The notes: generated from the sequence alone by a model not told the origin. Counted from the stretch's first letter, positions 26,059 through 36,822 are shown. The stretch is DNA of 51,109 nucleotides from CAYLPJ01 sp964385465 (GCA_964385465.1 CAYLPJ010000049.1:1-51109); one strand, 5' to 3'. Made by a program: numbers and translations.

Positions 26059-26967
26059 ATGGGAACGGACGCGGACAACGTCATTCGGGATCATCGCCGG
26101 CAGTGGCGGCGGTGCCTGTACGTGTACCCCGTGATCTCGCGGCGGGCCGGGGGGCTGAGCATCGGCGTGAACCTCAACCCCGACAAGCGATGCACCTTCG
26201 GCTGCCTGTACTGCCAGATCGATCGCACCGTCTCGCGCGGGCTGACCGCCGTGGATTTCGACGTCCTCCGCGGGGAGTTGGACCTCGCCCTCGTCGAGGC
26301 CGCCACGGGGAGTATCTGGCAGGAGCCGCGATTTGCCCAGACCCCGCCCGAACTGCGGCGGATTCACGATGTCGCCTTCAGCGGCGACGGCGAGCCGACG
26401 TGCCTGGCAGGCTTCGACCAGGCCGTTCGCGTTGCCGCCGACGCCAAGGCCGACGCCGGGCTGGACGACGTCAGGATCGTGGTCATCACCAACGCGTCGC
26501 GGCTGACGAGCCCGCAGGTCCACCGGGCCCTGCCGACCCTCGAAACCGCCAACGGTGAGTTCTGGGCCAAGCTCGACGCCGGTACGGAGGCGCGGTTCCG
26601 CAGGATCAATCGCCCGGCCGCCGGGGTGACGCTCGCGGACGTCGTCGCCGGCATCGCATCGGTGGCCCGGGAGCTTCCGGTGGTGATCCAGTCGCTGTTC
26701 TTCCGCCTGGACGGCGAGGGCCCGCCGGCCGAGGAAATCGCCGCCTATTGCCGCCGCCTGGAGGACATCCTCCGCGCCGGCGGGCGGATCCGGCTGGTGC
26801 AGATTCACACGATCGCCCGCCCCCCGGCTGACGCTGCCGCGTCCATGCTGCCCGACGACGAACTGGACGCGGTCGCCGACACCGTCCGCGCCGCCTTGCC
26901 GGATCTGCCGGTCGAAACCTACTACGGGCAGGACGTTGAACCGCAGCATCGCGGCGGGGATCGCTAG
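26059..26967 (+). CDS. Radical SAM protein of the COG0731 type
   Basis: A 302-residue radical SAM protein with CTFGCLYC (Cys45, Cys49, Cys52, CX3CX2C), then FSGDGEPT near residues 112-119 and VVITNAS, both typical of the COG0731-like group related to tRNA wyosine synthesis enzymes. The rest (EFWAKLDAGTEARFRRINRP, VVIQSLFF, VQIHTIARPP) also fits that group. Exact substrate unknown; cytoplasmic. No ribosome site precedes the ATG. TACGAT at 26047-26052 would put transcription start at the ATG itself, so the message may be leaderless. It stands alone, 107 bases before glnS on the same strand. Confidence 0.8.
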   Translation: MGTDADNVIRDHRRQWRRCLYVYPVISRRAGGLSIGVNLNPDKRCTFGCLYCQIDRTVSRGLTAVDFDVLRGELDLALVEAATGSIWQEPRFAQTPPELRRIHDVAFSGDGEPTCLAGFDQAVRVAADAKADAGLDDVRIVVITNASRLTSPQVHRALPTLETANGEFWAKLDAGTEARFRRINRPAAGVTLADVVAGIASVARELPVVIQSLFFRLDGEGPPAEEIAAYCRRLEDILRAGGRIRLVQIHTIARPPADAAASMLPDDELDAVADTVRAALPDLPVETYYGQDVEPQHRGGDR

Positions 26968-26994
26968 CCCTTCCGCCCGAGAGGCACTTCCCCG

Positions 26995-27023
26995 TTGCAT
27001 TTGCCCTCGGCGTGGCGTACCAA
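26995..27023 (+). promoter_or_regulatory. Possible glnS promoter
   Basis: TTGCAT (26995-27000), 17 bases, then TACCAA (27018-27023). The -10 match is weak. Confidence 0.3.
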
Positions 27024-27074
27024 TGCGGGACGGTTTGACGAAGCTGGTTTCCGCTCCCTGACGAGGTCCCCGAC

Positions 27075-28826
<1,752 letters not shown>

Positions 28827-28834
28827 CCGTCGGC

Positions 28835-29617
28835 CTACCCGCGGCGCCTCCGCAGGATGAGTGCCGGCAGGCCCAGGGCCAGCAGGCTCAGGGCGGCGGG
28901 CTCGGGGATGACATCCGCAAAGCTCGTGCCGATCGCGATGTCGTCCACGAACACGAACTGCGTGCCGTCCAGCTCATACGTCCGCAGGTTGAACTTCGAG
29001 ACCCGCGAGATGGTGCTCGACCCGTCGGTGACCGCCGCGGCCGCGGGATCGCTCTCCTCCTCGGCGTCCACCCAGAGGGTGGCCTTCTCGTAATTCCCGG
29101 AGCCCCCGAGCTCGAAGCGGCCGACGAGGCGGTAATTGACGTCGTCGTCGGCGAAGTGCGTCGAGGAGTTCACCGTCTTGCCATTGCCCCCGCCGGTGCG
29201 GGCGAAGAAGGGGTTGTCGGAGTTGTTGCGGACGCCGAACCCGACCGTGCCGTCGCTGTAGCCCGTCGCGCCGTCGCTGAGCTGCACCTGGAGGAATTTG
29301 CTGTCCGGGAAGTTCTCCACCCGCAGCGTGATGCCCAGGTACACCGTCCCGGCGATCGTGCCGAAGGTGCGGTTCATGGCCGCGTCGGCATGGCGGTTGA
29401 CGCGAACGCCTCGGGTCCCTCCGGGGATGTCTTTGACGAGGGCGAAGTCCTGCCCGGCCCAGTCCGCGCTCCAGTTCGCTCCGCCGTCTCCGCCGTTGAT
29501 GTTGGCGTCCAGCGCGTAGGACTCGAAGCTTTCGCGGATGACGTCGCCCTTGGCCGGGGCGGCGCAGACCGCGGCAAGCAGCAGGGCAGTGCACCAACAG
29601 CCAAATAACCGAGACAT
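28835..29617 (-). CDS. PEP-CTERM-anchored secreted protein
   Basis: A 260-residue protein with an N-terminal signal peptide (about residues 1-24) and a C-terminal PEP-CTERM signal: VIPEPAALSLLALGLPALIL followed by Arg4-Gly. The body (FESYALDANINGGDGGANW, VYLGITLRVENF, GVRNNSDNPFF, KATLWVDAEEE, FVFVDDIAIGTSF) has the look of a LamG/concanavalin-like beta-sandwich with few Cys. It should be exported, processed by an exosortase and attached to the envelope or shed to the matrix. It has its own promoter and is convergent with glnS. No enzymatic motif is visible. Confidence 0.85.
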   Translation of the reverse strand: MSRLFGCWCTALLLAAVCAAPAKGDVIRESFESYALDANINGGDGGANWSADWAGQDFALVKDIPGGTRGVRVNRHADAAMNRTFGTIAGTVYLGITLRVENFPDSKFLQVQLSDGATGYSDGTVGFGVRNNSDNPFFARTGGGNGKTVNSSTHFADDDVNYRLVGRFELGGSGNYEKATLWVDAEEESDPAAAAVTDGSSTISRVSKFNLRTYELDGTQFVFVDDIAIGTSFADVIPEPAALSLLALGLPALILRRRRG

Positions 29618-29989
29618 GTCTCCCTCCTCGGTTCAGCGAATCTCACCTGGCCGGCCGCCCGGGCTCACGGGCGACTAAGTCAGCCTGTTAATACCAATTA
29701 TACACCCAGAGGGCGGATCCGACAACGGCGAACCCGGCCTCGCGGCCGTGGGTGGAGGAAGGCCGGTGAGGCAACGGTGCATGACGGGCAGGCTCCTGCG
29801 GCGGGCCGCTCTATCTTCAGTACGGAACTCACCCTACATCAATCCACGTTCCGATCCCCGACGAGTCGGGGACAGGGGTTTTGCTCACGCACCGACCCCC
29901 GATTGCCGATTCGTGTCTTGTTGGGATCGTTTCGGGTCATTGGGTGGCGAGATGGGTCAACACGAAGTAGCGGGCGGGGAGGTCGGGCA
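29618..29989. other. Intergenic stretch with a promoter and a small hairpin
   Basis: These 372 bases are lower in GC than the surrounding genes. They hold the minus-strand promoter described separately and a short palindrome near 29858-29874 (CCCCGA, CGAG, TCGGGG). I see no protein-like frame, and the ribosome site GGGGAGG at about 29977-29983 belongs to the next gene. Confidence 0.45.
29697..29725 (-). promoter_or_regulatory. Promoter of the PEP-CTERM gene
   Basis: On the minus strand TTGTCG (29725-29720) and TATAAT (29702-29697) are separated by exactly 17 bases. The -10 is a perfect consensus. The leader to the ATG at 29617 would be about 70 bases. Confidence 0.7.
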
Positions 29990-30433
29990 GTGAGTTCGTA
30001 CAGACGATGGATATGGCGGGGCGAATACGTCGAAGCGGCCGGGATCGCCGAGCCTCCCTCCCACGAGGTCCAGGTCGTCTTCGAGGAAGAGCGGATCGAC
30101 GAGGAGGACTCCCACCTCAACACGCCGGCCTGCGTGCGCCTGGGCGTGTGGGTGGACGGCGAGAAGATCGGCGACGCGTCGCGGGACGTCGGCTCGTTCT
30201 GCCTCAACGGCAGTTGCCTGCCGGATGAGGGGTACTTCGCCTATCTTCTGGCGACCGCCTGCCCGCCGGTGTACCTGGCCTGGGACCTCGGCTTCCGCGC
30301 CGGCGAGGCCAATCCGCACTGCCGCATGTGGGCCGTACGCTGGAACCCCGAGGACACCCGCGAAAGCCTCGAGGACGATCCGCTGGCCGAGCGGATCGAA
30401 CTGGACGCGGTCTGGTCCGGCCAGCCGAGCTGA
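29990..30433 (+). CDS. Hypothetical protein, 147 residues
   Basis: A 147-residue acidic, Trp- and Cys-containing protein starting at a GTG preceded by GGGGAGG. It begins VSSYRRWIWRGEYVEA. Later motifs are HEVQVVFEEERID, SFCLNGSCLPDEGYFAYLL and HCRMWAVRWNP. No signal peptide or membrane segment is visible, so it is presumably cytoplasmic. I do not recognise the family. It is followed by a strong hairpin, so it is probably a single-gene unit. Codon use looks like its neighbours although the upstream DNA is less GC-rich. Confidence 0.6.
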   Translation: MSSYRRWIWRGEYVEAAGIAEPPSHEVQVVFEEERIDEEDSHLNTPACVRLGVWVDGEKIGDASRDVGSFCLNGSCLPDEGYFAYLLATACPPVYLAWDLGFRAGEANPHCRMWAVRWNPEDTRESLEDDPLAERIELDAVWSGQPS

Positions 30434-30447
30434 CAAGGCATTCTCCC

Positions 30448-30471
30448 GGACCCGGTCCGGGGGCCGGGTCC
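30448..30471 (+). terminator. Hairpin after the 147-residue hypothetical gene
   Basis: A perfect 8-bp stem (30448-30455 with 30464-30471, GGACCCGG/CCGGGTCC) with an 8-nt loop lies 14 bases after the stop codon. No U tract. Confidence 0.5.
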
Positions 30472-30612
30472 GCTGAGTACCCGGGCGCCCATCCGCTGCC
30501 GGGAGGAGGCTGCACAGGGCCGCGAAGGGCGCCATGGTGTTTGGTGGGGGGGATCGGCCGCGGCGGGGATTGGGCCGCGGTCTTGCGTGTGGGATCGGCC
30601 GGAAGTAGCCTG

Positions 30613-30646
30613 CCCGTGCGTCGGGAACGACCACCCGACGCACGGG
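30613..30646 (+). promoter_or_regulatory. 13-bp inverted repeat over the ribosome site of the DUF4091 gene
   Basis: Arms CCCGTGCGTCGGG (30613-30625) and CCCGACGCACGGG (30634-30646) are perfect and separated by 8 bases. The right arm includes the first three G of GGGAGG (30644-30649), the ribosome site of the ATG at 30656. In RNA it could mask translation; as DNA it could be an operator. Confidence 0.6.
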
Positions 30647-30655
30647 AGGCCGATC

Positions 30656-33559
30656 ATGACCGCAAAGAAGCTCGTGTCCGCTGCCATCGTACTCGCCGCA
30701 CTCTTTCCGCCGCCCGCCGGGCGCGCCCGCGGGGCCGAGTGGCCGCCGCCCGGCGAACCGGTTCGCCTGCCGGTGACCCGCGACACGTGGACGAGCACCG
30801 TCGGCGACGAGGCGTACGGCAACAATGGCGGCAGCGGGCGGCTGAAGCTCAAGGGGCTCCAGGAGCACACGCTCTTCGACGTCGATGCCACGGCGCTGAA
30901 GGGCAAACTCATCACCGGGGCGCTGTGGCATGTCCGGTCGGCCTCGGCGAAGGCGCCGCTGCTGCGGGTGACCGTCTCGACGCTGGCGTCGCCGTTCGTG
31001 GAGGGCACGGCCAGCGGCTACAAGCGGCAGGAAGGCAGCAGTTGCTTCGCCCAGGCCGAACTGGGTCGGCGGGACTGGGCCTACCCCGGCAGCACGCTGA
31101 TGGACGTCGCGTGGGGACGCGGGCGGACCATCTGGCGGTTCGCCGAGGCCTCCGCTCCGGACGCCGGGGGCTGGCAGGCTGTGGCGGTCGCGCCGGACGT
31201 CGTCGCCGCGCGCGTCGCCGGGCTCAGCCACGGCTTCGCCGCCTATGACGATGTCGGCAGCGTCTGGTCGTACACCGGCGGGAAATTCCGCTACACGTAC
31301 TTCCCCAACCGCTTCCTTCACAGCCGCCAGTCCCGCGGGAGCTCGCCCTGGCTCCAGGTCTGGGTCCGCGGGGAGGACCTCACCCCGCCGCCGGCCGTGT
31401 CGGGAATCGCCGCGACCATCGGTGACCTGCCCGCCGGCGAGGCCCTTCTCACCTGGCGGACGCCGGAGGATACCGGCGGTGGGCACACGCTCGGTTTCCG
31501 CGTGCACTACGACGTCGGCGACGGCCCCAAGCCCGTGCCGCGGTACCTCATCCCGATGGCAGGCAAGGAGGGCCGGACCGTCCGCATGCACCTCCAGGAC
31601 CTGCCGCTGGCGGCCGGGCAGCGGATCAAACTCACCGTCGCGGCGGTGGACTCGGCGGGCAACGTCGGACCCGGCGTCACCGAGGAGATCGTCGTCTCGT
31701 CCACCAGGCCGCTGGAGATCGCCGCCGGGGCCGAACCGTTCCCGCCCTCGACCGATCTCCCGGCTGTTGGCGGGCTGAAGGTCGCCGTCCTGGACCTCAC
31801 AGACAAGGTTCACCCCGCGACCGGCAAGATGGTCCCGCCGCGGCCGCAGGGGTACAAGGGCGGCAACCACCTCTACTCGGCCGCGAAACGCCTGGTGCGC
31901 CTCCACGCCGCCCGCAACGAGGCGGTGTGCTTCCAGGTGAACCTCGCCGGGCGGGCCCGGGACGTGAGCGTGAAGCTCGCCTTTCCCGACGCCGCCGGTA
32001 TCGAGACGACGCTCTACCGGCTGGACTGCGTGGCCACCGGCGCCGGCCCGCTGCCGGACGTGTGCATCCCGCTGGACGGGGCGGTATCGATTCCCCCCGC
32101 GGACGACCCCGAGGCCGCCGGCGCGAAGAACCTCTCCCTGCTGGCCGAAGCGTACGTCCCGCACGACTGCCCGCCCGCCGCCAAGGCGGGCAAGCTGACG
32201 ATCTCTGCCGGCGGCCAGACGGTCGAGCTGGACGTCGCCCTGACCGTCTGGCAGGCGGTCCTGCCGAACAAGCTGTCGTTCATCCCGGAGATGAACTGTT
32301 ACGGCACGGCGGACCCGGAAGGAGGGATCGGGTACTACCGCACCGCCCACGAGCACCGGCTGTGCCTCAACAGGCTGTACTACAACTGGCGTGGCCAGCC
32401 GTCGCGGGCGCCGAAGTGGGACGGCGAGCGGATGGACTTCGCCGCGTGGGACGAGGACTTCGCCCCGCTGCTGGACGGCAGCGCGTTCGCCGACCTGCCC
32501 CGCAAGGGCGAGCCCGTGGACGTCTTCTACCTGCCGTTCAACGAGAACTGGCCCGTGGACGTCTACGAGCACTACCGCCCGAGCTACTGGATCGGCTCGG
32601 CGTTCGGCCCGGAGTACTCCGGGGAGCTCAAGCGTGCGTTCGCCGCATTCGCCGCCCATTGCGAGGCGAAGCGCTGGCGGGAGACCATCTTCGAGTTCTA
32701 CCTCAACAACAAGGTCTACTACAAACGCCGGGACTGGCGGCGGTCGTCGGCGCCGTGGATCTTCGACGAGCCGGTGGGCACGCAGGACTTCTGGGCCCTG
32801 CGGCAGTACGGACTGTGGTTTCTCCAGGCGGTCCGGCCGGTCGCGAAGACCACCAGACTGTGGTTCCGCAACGACATCTCCCGCACCGACTACGGGCGGA
32901 ACATCCTCTGGGGCGTGATGGACCTCGAGTGCATGGGCGGCGCCAACGCGCAGAAGGCCCGCATGAAACGCGAGGAGCGCATCCTCTCCCGCCGGGTCTA
33001 CCACCAGGAGTACGGCTCGGCGAACGACCCGGCGGCGGCGAACATCCAGCCGGTGGTCTGGTGCCTGACGGCCTGGTCTCGCGGGGCCGACGGCGTGCTG
33101 CCGTGGCAGACGATCGGCTCGGCGGAGAACCTCCGCAAGGGCAGCAAGACGGGCCTGTTCATCCCGCAGGGCGGGACGGTCCGTGCCTCGGTGAGGGTCA
33201 AGGCGTTCCGCCGCGGGCAGCAGGACGTCGAGCTGCTGACCATGCTCGCCTGCGTATACAAACAGCCGCGGGTGGCGGTCGCCGGCGGGCTCACCCGCCG
33301 GGTGGATCTTCGCGGCAAGGTGCACAAGACCTCCGAGGCCGACGCGGGCACCGTGCGGTTTGACGCCGCCGACCCCGTCGCGCTCTGGCGGGTCCGCACC
33401 GGCGCGGGGGCGATGCTCTCGGCCAAGGCGCCTCCGTACCGCCGCCGCATCCACCCGATGCCCACCCCCGAATGGGATCCGGACGCCCTGCCGGATATCG
33501 GCTACGTCGTTCCCGCCCCGCGCCATCCGCCAAGCCGACCCGAGATGGACCGGCGGTGA
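30656..33559 (+). CDS. Large secreted GH123/DUF4091-like protein
   Basis: A 967-residue protein with a signal peptide (about residues 1-27). The N-terminal part carries a DNRLRE/CBM-like domain (LPVTRDTWTSTVGDEAYGNNGG, about residues 40-240), then a fibronectin-type-III-like unit (VSGIAATIGDLPAGEALLTW, about 250-360). The C-terminal half (RNEAVCFQVNL; FIPEMNCYGTADPEGG; PFNENWPV; FEFYLNNKVYY; DEPVGTQDFWALRQYG; ADGVLPWQTIG) resembles the DUF4091 catalytic region of GH123-like enzymes, which release N-acetylgalactosamine-type sugars in some members. The start is the ATG at 30656, 7 bases after GGGAGG. Substrate not established. It ends 9 bases from the convergent transglutaminase-like gene. Confidence 0.7.
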   Translation: MTAKKLVSAAIVLAALFPPPAGRARGAEWPPPGEPVRLPVTRDTWTSTVGDEAYGNNGGSGRLKLKGLQEHTLFDVDATALKGKLITGALWHVRSASAKAPLLRVTVSTLASPFVEGTASGYKRQEGSSCFAQAELGRRDWAYPGSTLMDVAWGRGRTIWRFAEASAPDAGGWQAVAVAPDVVAARVAGLSHGFAAYDDVGSVWSYTGGKFRYTYFPNRFLHSRQSRGSSPWLQVWVRGEDLTPPPAVSGIAATIGDLPAGEALLTWRTPEDTGGGHTLGFRVHYDVGDGPKPVPRYLIPMAGKEGRTVRMHLQDLPLAAGQRIKLTVAAVDSAGNVGPGVTEEIVVSSTRPLEIAAGAEPFPPSTDLPAVGGLKVAVLDLTDKVHPATGKMVPPRPQGYKGGNHLYSAAKRLVRLHAARNEAVCFQVNLAGRARDVSVKLAFPDAAGIETTLYRLDCVATGAGPLPDVCIPLDGAVSIPPADDPEAAGAKNLSLLAEAYVPHDCPPAAKAGKLTISAGGQTVELDVALTVWQAVLPNKLSFIPEMNCYGTADPEGGIGYYRTAHEHRLCLNRLYYNWRGQPSRAPKWDGERMDFAAWDEDFAPLLDGSAFADLPRKGEPVDVFYLPFNENWPVDVYEHYRPSYWIGSAFGPEYSGELKRAFAAFAAHCEAKRWRETIFEFYLNNKVYYKRRDWRRSSAPWIFDEPVGTQDFWALRQYGLWFLQAVRPVAKTTRLWFRNDISRTDYGRNILWGVMDLECMGGANAQKARMKREERILSRRVYHQEYGSANDPAAANIQPVVWCLTAWSRGADGVLPWQTIGSAENLRKGSKTGLFIPQGGTVRASVRVKAFRRGQQDVELLTMLACVYKQPRVAVAGGLTRRVDLRGKVHKTSEADAGTVRFDAADPVALWRVRTGAGAMLSAKAPPYRRRIHPMPTPEWDPDALPDIGYVVPAPRHPPSRPEMDRR

Positions 33560-33568
33560 CCGAGCGCA

Positions 33569-35881
33569 TCACGAGCCGGCAGCGTCCGTGTGGACCTCCA
33601 GCTCGAGGACGGTCGGCTGCTTGCGCGTGATGTCGATGCGGACGGTCCAACCGTTGTCGATGGCGCGGTTGGGCAGGACGCGGACTGCAAAGCCATGGTA
33701 CGCACGCTCCCCGGCCGCGACCGCCTTGATCCCGCGCGTGACGTCCAGCTTGTAGACCTTCGCCTTGCCGGGGCCGGGCATCTTCGCCACCACGGCCGTG
33801 CCCAGGACCTCACCGAGCTCGTCAAACGGGAAGGGCTTCATCGGCGCCATCGCCGCTTCCAGCAGCGACGCGCCCACCTGCGTCGGGGCCTTGGGGTTCG
33901 AGTTGACCACCGGGATGCAGAGCCTGGCGGCCTTGATGTCCCGGGCGGGGGGCAGATCGTCGAGCGTCCCGCCGATGAGCATCACCCACGCCTCGGGGCT
34001 CTTGGGGCGGGTCTTGATGTGGTGGTTGGCGAAGGTCTTCGCCGAGAGCTTGCCCTCCTTCGTCCGCCAGATGACGTGGCTGCACTTCAGCGGCACGGTT
34101 CGCGTCTTCGACGGGCGGACGATCCGCTTCGGCGGGGCCTCCAGGCCGACGGTGAAGGGGTTGGGCAGCGTCTTGAGCTCATCGTCGTTTCCGACGCGCG
34201 GCCCGGCGGCCCCGGCCGGCGGAGGCGAGGGCTCCTGCCCCGGCGCGAGCACCTCCCGCCGCAGGAAGAGCATCCGCGGGTAGACCGGGTGGGCGCCCTT
34301 CGGCGTGGGCACGGGGATGTCGAACCTGCCCGGCAGGTCCGCGGCGGCGAAGACCTTCTGCACCACCGTCGGCGTGTCGGACCAGCTCGCCTTGTGGGCG
34401 CGGGCGACCTCGGCCCCGCGGTCGGCGAGGGCCTCGTACGACGCCGACCGCTGCCCGAGGGCGTAGGCGTACGTCACCGCCACGCGGCTGTCGCCCAGCT
34501 CGTTCGGCTCGGCCACCGAGACGGTCACCTTGTTCGGCCCCGGCGAGAGGTACGGCAGGGCGCAGCGGTTGTGCTGGACGAGCACCTCGACAACCGGCCG
34601 ACGCAGCGGCTTGCTGAACGTCAGCCGCAGGAGGCATTCGTAGTGCCCGCTGACGGCATCGTCGAAGCACGCCGGATCGACCGCCTGCCACGTCGCCCCG
34701 GCGTCGGTGGACAGCTCGACCTTGTCGGCGTTGGGGCAGTCGGCCTTGCCGCGGACCATCACGTACGGCGAGGCCAGCCGGACCGTTACCGACGCGGGCT
34801 TCGACGCGTCGGCCGGGGCCAGCCGACCGGCTGAGCAGCGGGCGTTTTCGGCGGCGGCAAAGCTCGCGAGGGCACCCTCGTCGTCGAAGCTCGGGGCGAA
34901 CCGCAGCGTGCCGTTGGAGAACGTCCGCGCCCCGCGCTTGTCGAGGTAGCGGTACGGCTCGAGCACGGGACCGATGGCCGGGCAGTTGCGGTAGTCCTTG
35001 TCCCCGCAGGAGTGGCGGGGCACGTGCTTTCGACCGGTCTTCCAGTGGTGCCAGTGCCCCCCGTCTGTGTGGCTCCACCGCAGTTCCAGCGAGGCGCCGG
35101 GAGGCAGGTTCACATCGGTTGAGTAGTCGGAATCCTCGAACTTCAGGCCCATGTGCCCGAACTTGTTGCTGGTCCCGCCGACGCGCTGGGTCTTGACCCC
35201 GCCGATCACGCCGCGGGGCTTGTCCCCGCAGACGAAGAACGCCGGAGCCCGCCAGTTCGCCTTGCCGTCGACCACCTCGAACCGGTTGCCCGGCAGGTAC
35301 CAGACCTTCCGGGCCCGGTCGAAGACGAACCCGTCGGCGATCAACTCAGGGCGGGCCAGGATGTCCGCCTGGCTGGCGACCGTCCGCCCGCCGGGCGCGC
35401 CCGGCTCGGGGCGCCACGCGTAGACCTTCAGGAACGTGTCGAAGTAGTGCCACCTCCCGTCGTAGCGGCACTCGACGGTGGTGTGGCCCTTCCAGCCGAT
35501 GTACCGCCAGTCCCACCCGGCCGCCCGCCACAGGGCCGCCAGCACCGTGTGCTGTCCGCCACAGAGGCTGTAGCCGTAGACGTGGATCATCTTCAGCGCG
35601 CTGATGCCGCCCTCCTCCCCCGGGTAGGCGTGGTGGTACCACAGCAGCCGCCCGGCGTTGTAGAGGGCGACGGCCTTGGCGTCGTTGGTCTCGCAGTCGC
35701 GGGTGACGGAGCGGACGATGGCCTTCAGCGACGAGCAGTCGGGCGCCTTGTCGGTGGTGACGCGGATTCGCCTGACGAGGTCCTCCCGCGCCGGATTCGG
35801 CGCGGCCTCCTCCGCGGCGACGGTCGTGCCTGCAAGGGCGGCGACGGCAAGTGCGATTGTCGTCGAAGGGATACATGGCAT
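33569..35881 (-). CDS. Secreted transglutaminase-like protein
   Basis: A 770-residue protein with a signal peptide (about residues 1-23). The transglutaminase-core triad is visible: Cys107 in SLCGGQHTVLAALWRAAGW, His133 in WKGHTTVE, and Asp148 in HYFDTF. Such domains act as cysteine peptidases or amidases or cross-link proteins. The long C-terminal part is beta-rich: HHWKTGRKHVPRHSCGDKDY, a Cys-containing CBM-like region, and ELEVHTDAAGS at the end. Expected to act outside the cytoplasm. The start is the ATG at 35881 with AGGGAG upstream. It is transcribed with hisF ahead of it (gap 75 bases), but a functional link is unlikely. Confidence 0.7.
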   Translation of the reverse strand: MPCIPSTTIALAVAALAGTTVAAEEAAPNPAREDLVRRIRVTTDKAPDCSSLKAIVRSVTRDCETNDAKAVALYNAGRLLWYHHAYPGEEGGISALKMIHVYGYSLCGGQHTVLAALWRAAGWDWRYIGWKGHTTVECRYDGRWHYFDTFLKVYAWRPEPGAPGGRTVASQADILARPELIADGFVFDRARKVWYLPGNRFEVVDGKANWRAPAFFVCGDKPRGVIGGVKTQRVGGTSNKFGHMGLKFEDSDYSTDVNLPPGASLELRWSHTDGGHWHHWKTGRKHVPRHSCGDKDYRNCPAIGPVLEPYRYLDKRGARTFSNGTLRFAPSFDDEGALASFAAAENARCSAGRLAPADASKPASVTVRLASPYVMVRGKADCPNADKVELSTDAGATWQAVDPACFDDAVSGHYECLLRLTFSKPLRRPVVEVLVQHNRCALPYLSPGPNKVTVSVAEPNELGDSRVAVTYAYALGQRSASYEALADRGAEVARAHKASWSDTPTVVQKVFAAADLPGRFDIPVPTPKGAHPVYPRMLFLRREVLAPGQEPSPPPAGAAGPRVGNDDELKTLPNPFTVGLEAPPKRIVRPSKTRTVPLKCSHVIWRTKEGKLSAKTFANHHIKTRPKSPEAWVMLIGGTLDDLPPARDIKAARLCIPVVNSNPKAPTQVGASLLEAAMAPMKPFPFDELGEVLGTAVVAKMPGPGKAKVYKLDVTRGIKAVAAGERAYHGFAVRVLPNRAIDNGWTVRIDITRKQPTVLELEVHTDAAGS

Positions 35882-35956
35882 GTCGGTTCTCCCTGACGGG
35901 CGCAGAGCCCCATCGACAGATTGAGCACGCACGCCGCCTCTGAGGCCCGGTTGCGG

Positions 35957-36718
35957 TCAGGTCACGTTCACCCCGCGCCCGCGGAGGTAGTCCTTCAACT
36001 CGCCGATGCCGATGACCTGGAAATGGAAGACGCTGGCGGCCAGGAGGATGGACGCACCGGCCTCGACGGCTTCGTGGAAGTGCTTCATCTCGCCCGCGCC
36101 GCCGGAGGCGACGATCTCGGCGGAGGTGGCCTCCTTCATGGCGCGGATGACGGGCAGGTCGTAGCCGGTCCGCGCGCCGTCGCCGGCCTTGCTGGTCGGC
36201 AGGATGACCGGCACGCCGTAGCCGTCGACGGTCCTTGCCCACTCCACCGCGTCCGTGCCGGTGGCCGTCCGCCCGCCGTCGATGTAGACCTCGTAGCCGC
36301 TGGGCAGCTTGTCGCTGCGGTCCACGTCGATGGCCACCGTGACTTTCCCGGGGCCGAACTCCTTGACCATCTCGCCGATGACCTCCGGGCGGCGGAAGGC
36401 GGCGCTGCTGGTGGAGACCTTGTCGGCCCCGGCCTCGAGGACGGCCGCCGCGGAGGCCACGTCCGCGATCCCCCCGCCAACGGTGAAGGGCACGGTGGCG
36501 GCCTCGGCGACGCGGCGGACGACATCGAGCATCGTCTGGCGGTGTTCGACGGTGGCGGTGATGTCCAGCAGGGCCAGTTCGTCGGCGCCGGCGCGGCAGT
36601 AGGCCTGCGCGCACTCGACGGGGTCGCCCGCGTCGCGAATGTCCACGAAATGCACGCCCTTGACGACGCGACCTTCCTGCATGTCCAGGCAAGGCATGAT
36701 CCTGACCGATTCGCTCAT
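35957..36718 (-). CDS. hisF: HisF, imidazole glycerol phosphate synthase cyclase subunit (divergent)
   Basis: A 253-residue TIM barrel that, with HisH, converts PRFAR to imidazole glycerol phosphate and AICAR in histidine synthesis. RIMPCLDMQEGRVVKGVHF carries Asp12, AIDVDR carries Asp131, and the phosphate loops TVGGGI and SGGAG are intact. Relative to Thermotoga maritima HisF, Asn103 is Ser104 here. The loop TSIDRDGT reads TSKAGDGA, so the Asp176 equivalent (Asp180) remains but the Asp174 equivalent is Ala178. No hisH or other his gene is in the window. Either a genuine HisF of a distinct lineage or a HisF-like paralogue for another cyclase reaction. Confidence 0.8.
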   Translation of the reverse strand: MSESVRIMPCLDMQEGRVVKGVHFVDIRDAGDPVECAQAYCRAGADELALLDITATVEHRQTMLDVVRRVAEAATVPFTVGGGIADVASAAAVLEAGADKVSTSSAAFRRPEVIGEMVKEFGPGKVTVAIDVDRSDKLPSGYEVYIDGGRTATGTDAVEWARTVDGYGVPVILPTSKAGDGARTGYDLPVIRAMKEATSAEIVASGGAGEMKHFHEAVEAGASILLAASVFHFQVIGIGELKDYLRGRGVNVT

Positions 36719-36822
36719 CGCAACTCACCTCCGCCGGCCGACGCGGTGCATCCGGCGGCCGAACGTCGCAACGCCCGCGCCCGGACACGTGCCCGGGAGC
36801 GCGGCGCCCTTTTCCCGCACAG

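Noticed and set aside
29858..29874. Short CCCCGA/TCGGGG palindrome considered as a CRISPR repeat or attachment site
   Set aside because: It occurs once, with no regular repeats or spacers and no integrase nearby.
29957..33526. 1,189-residue minus-strand open frame
   Set aside because: It mirrors the DUF4091 gene, which has a signal peptide, ribosome site and recognisable domains.
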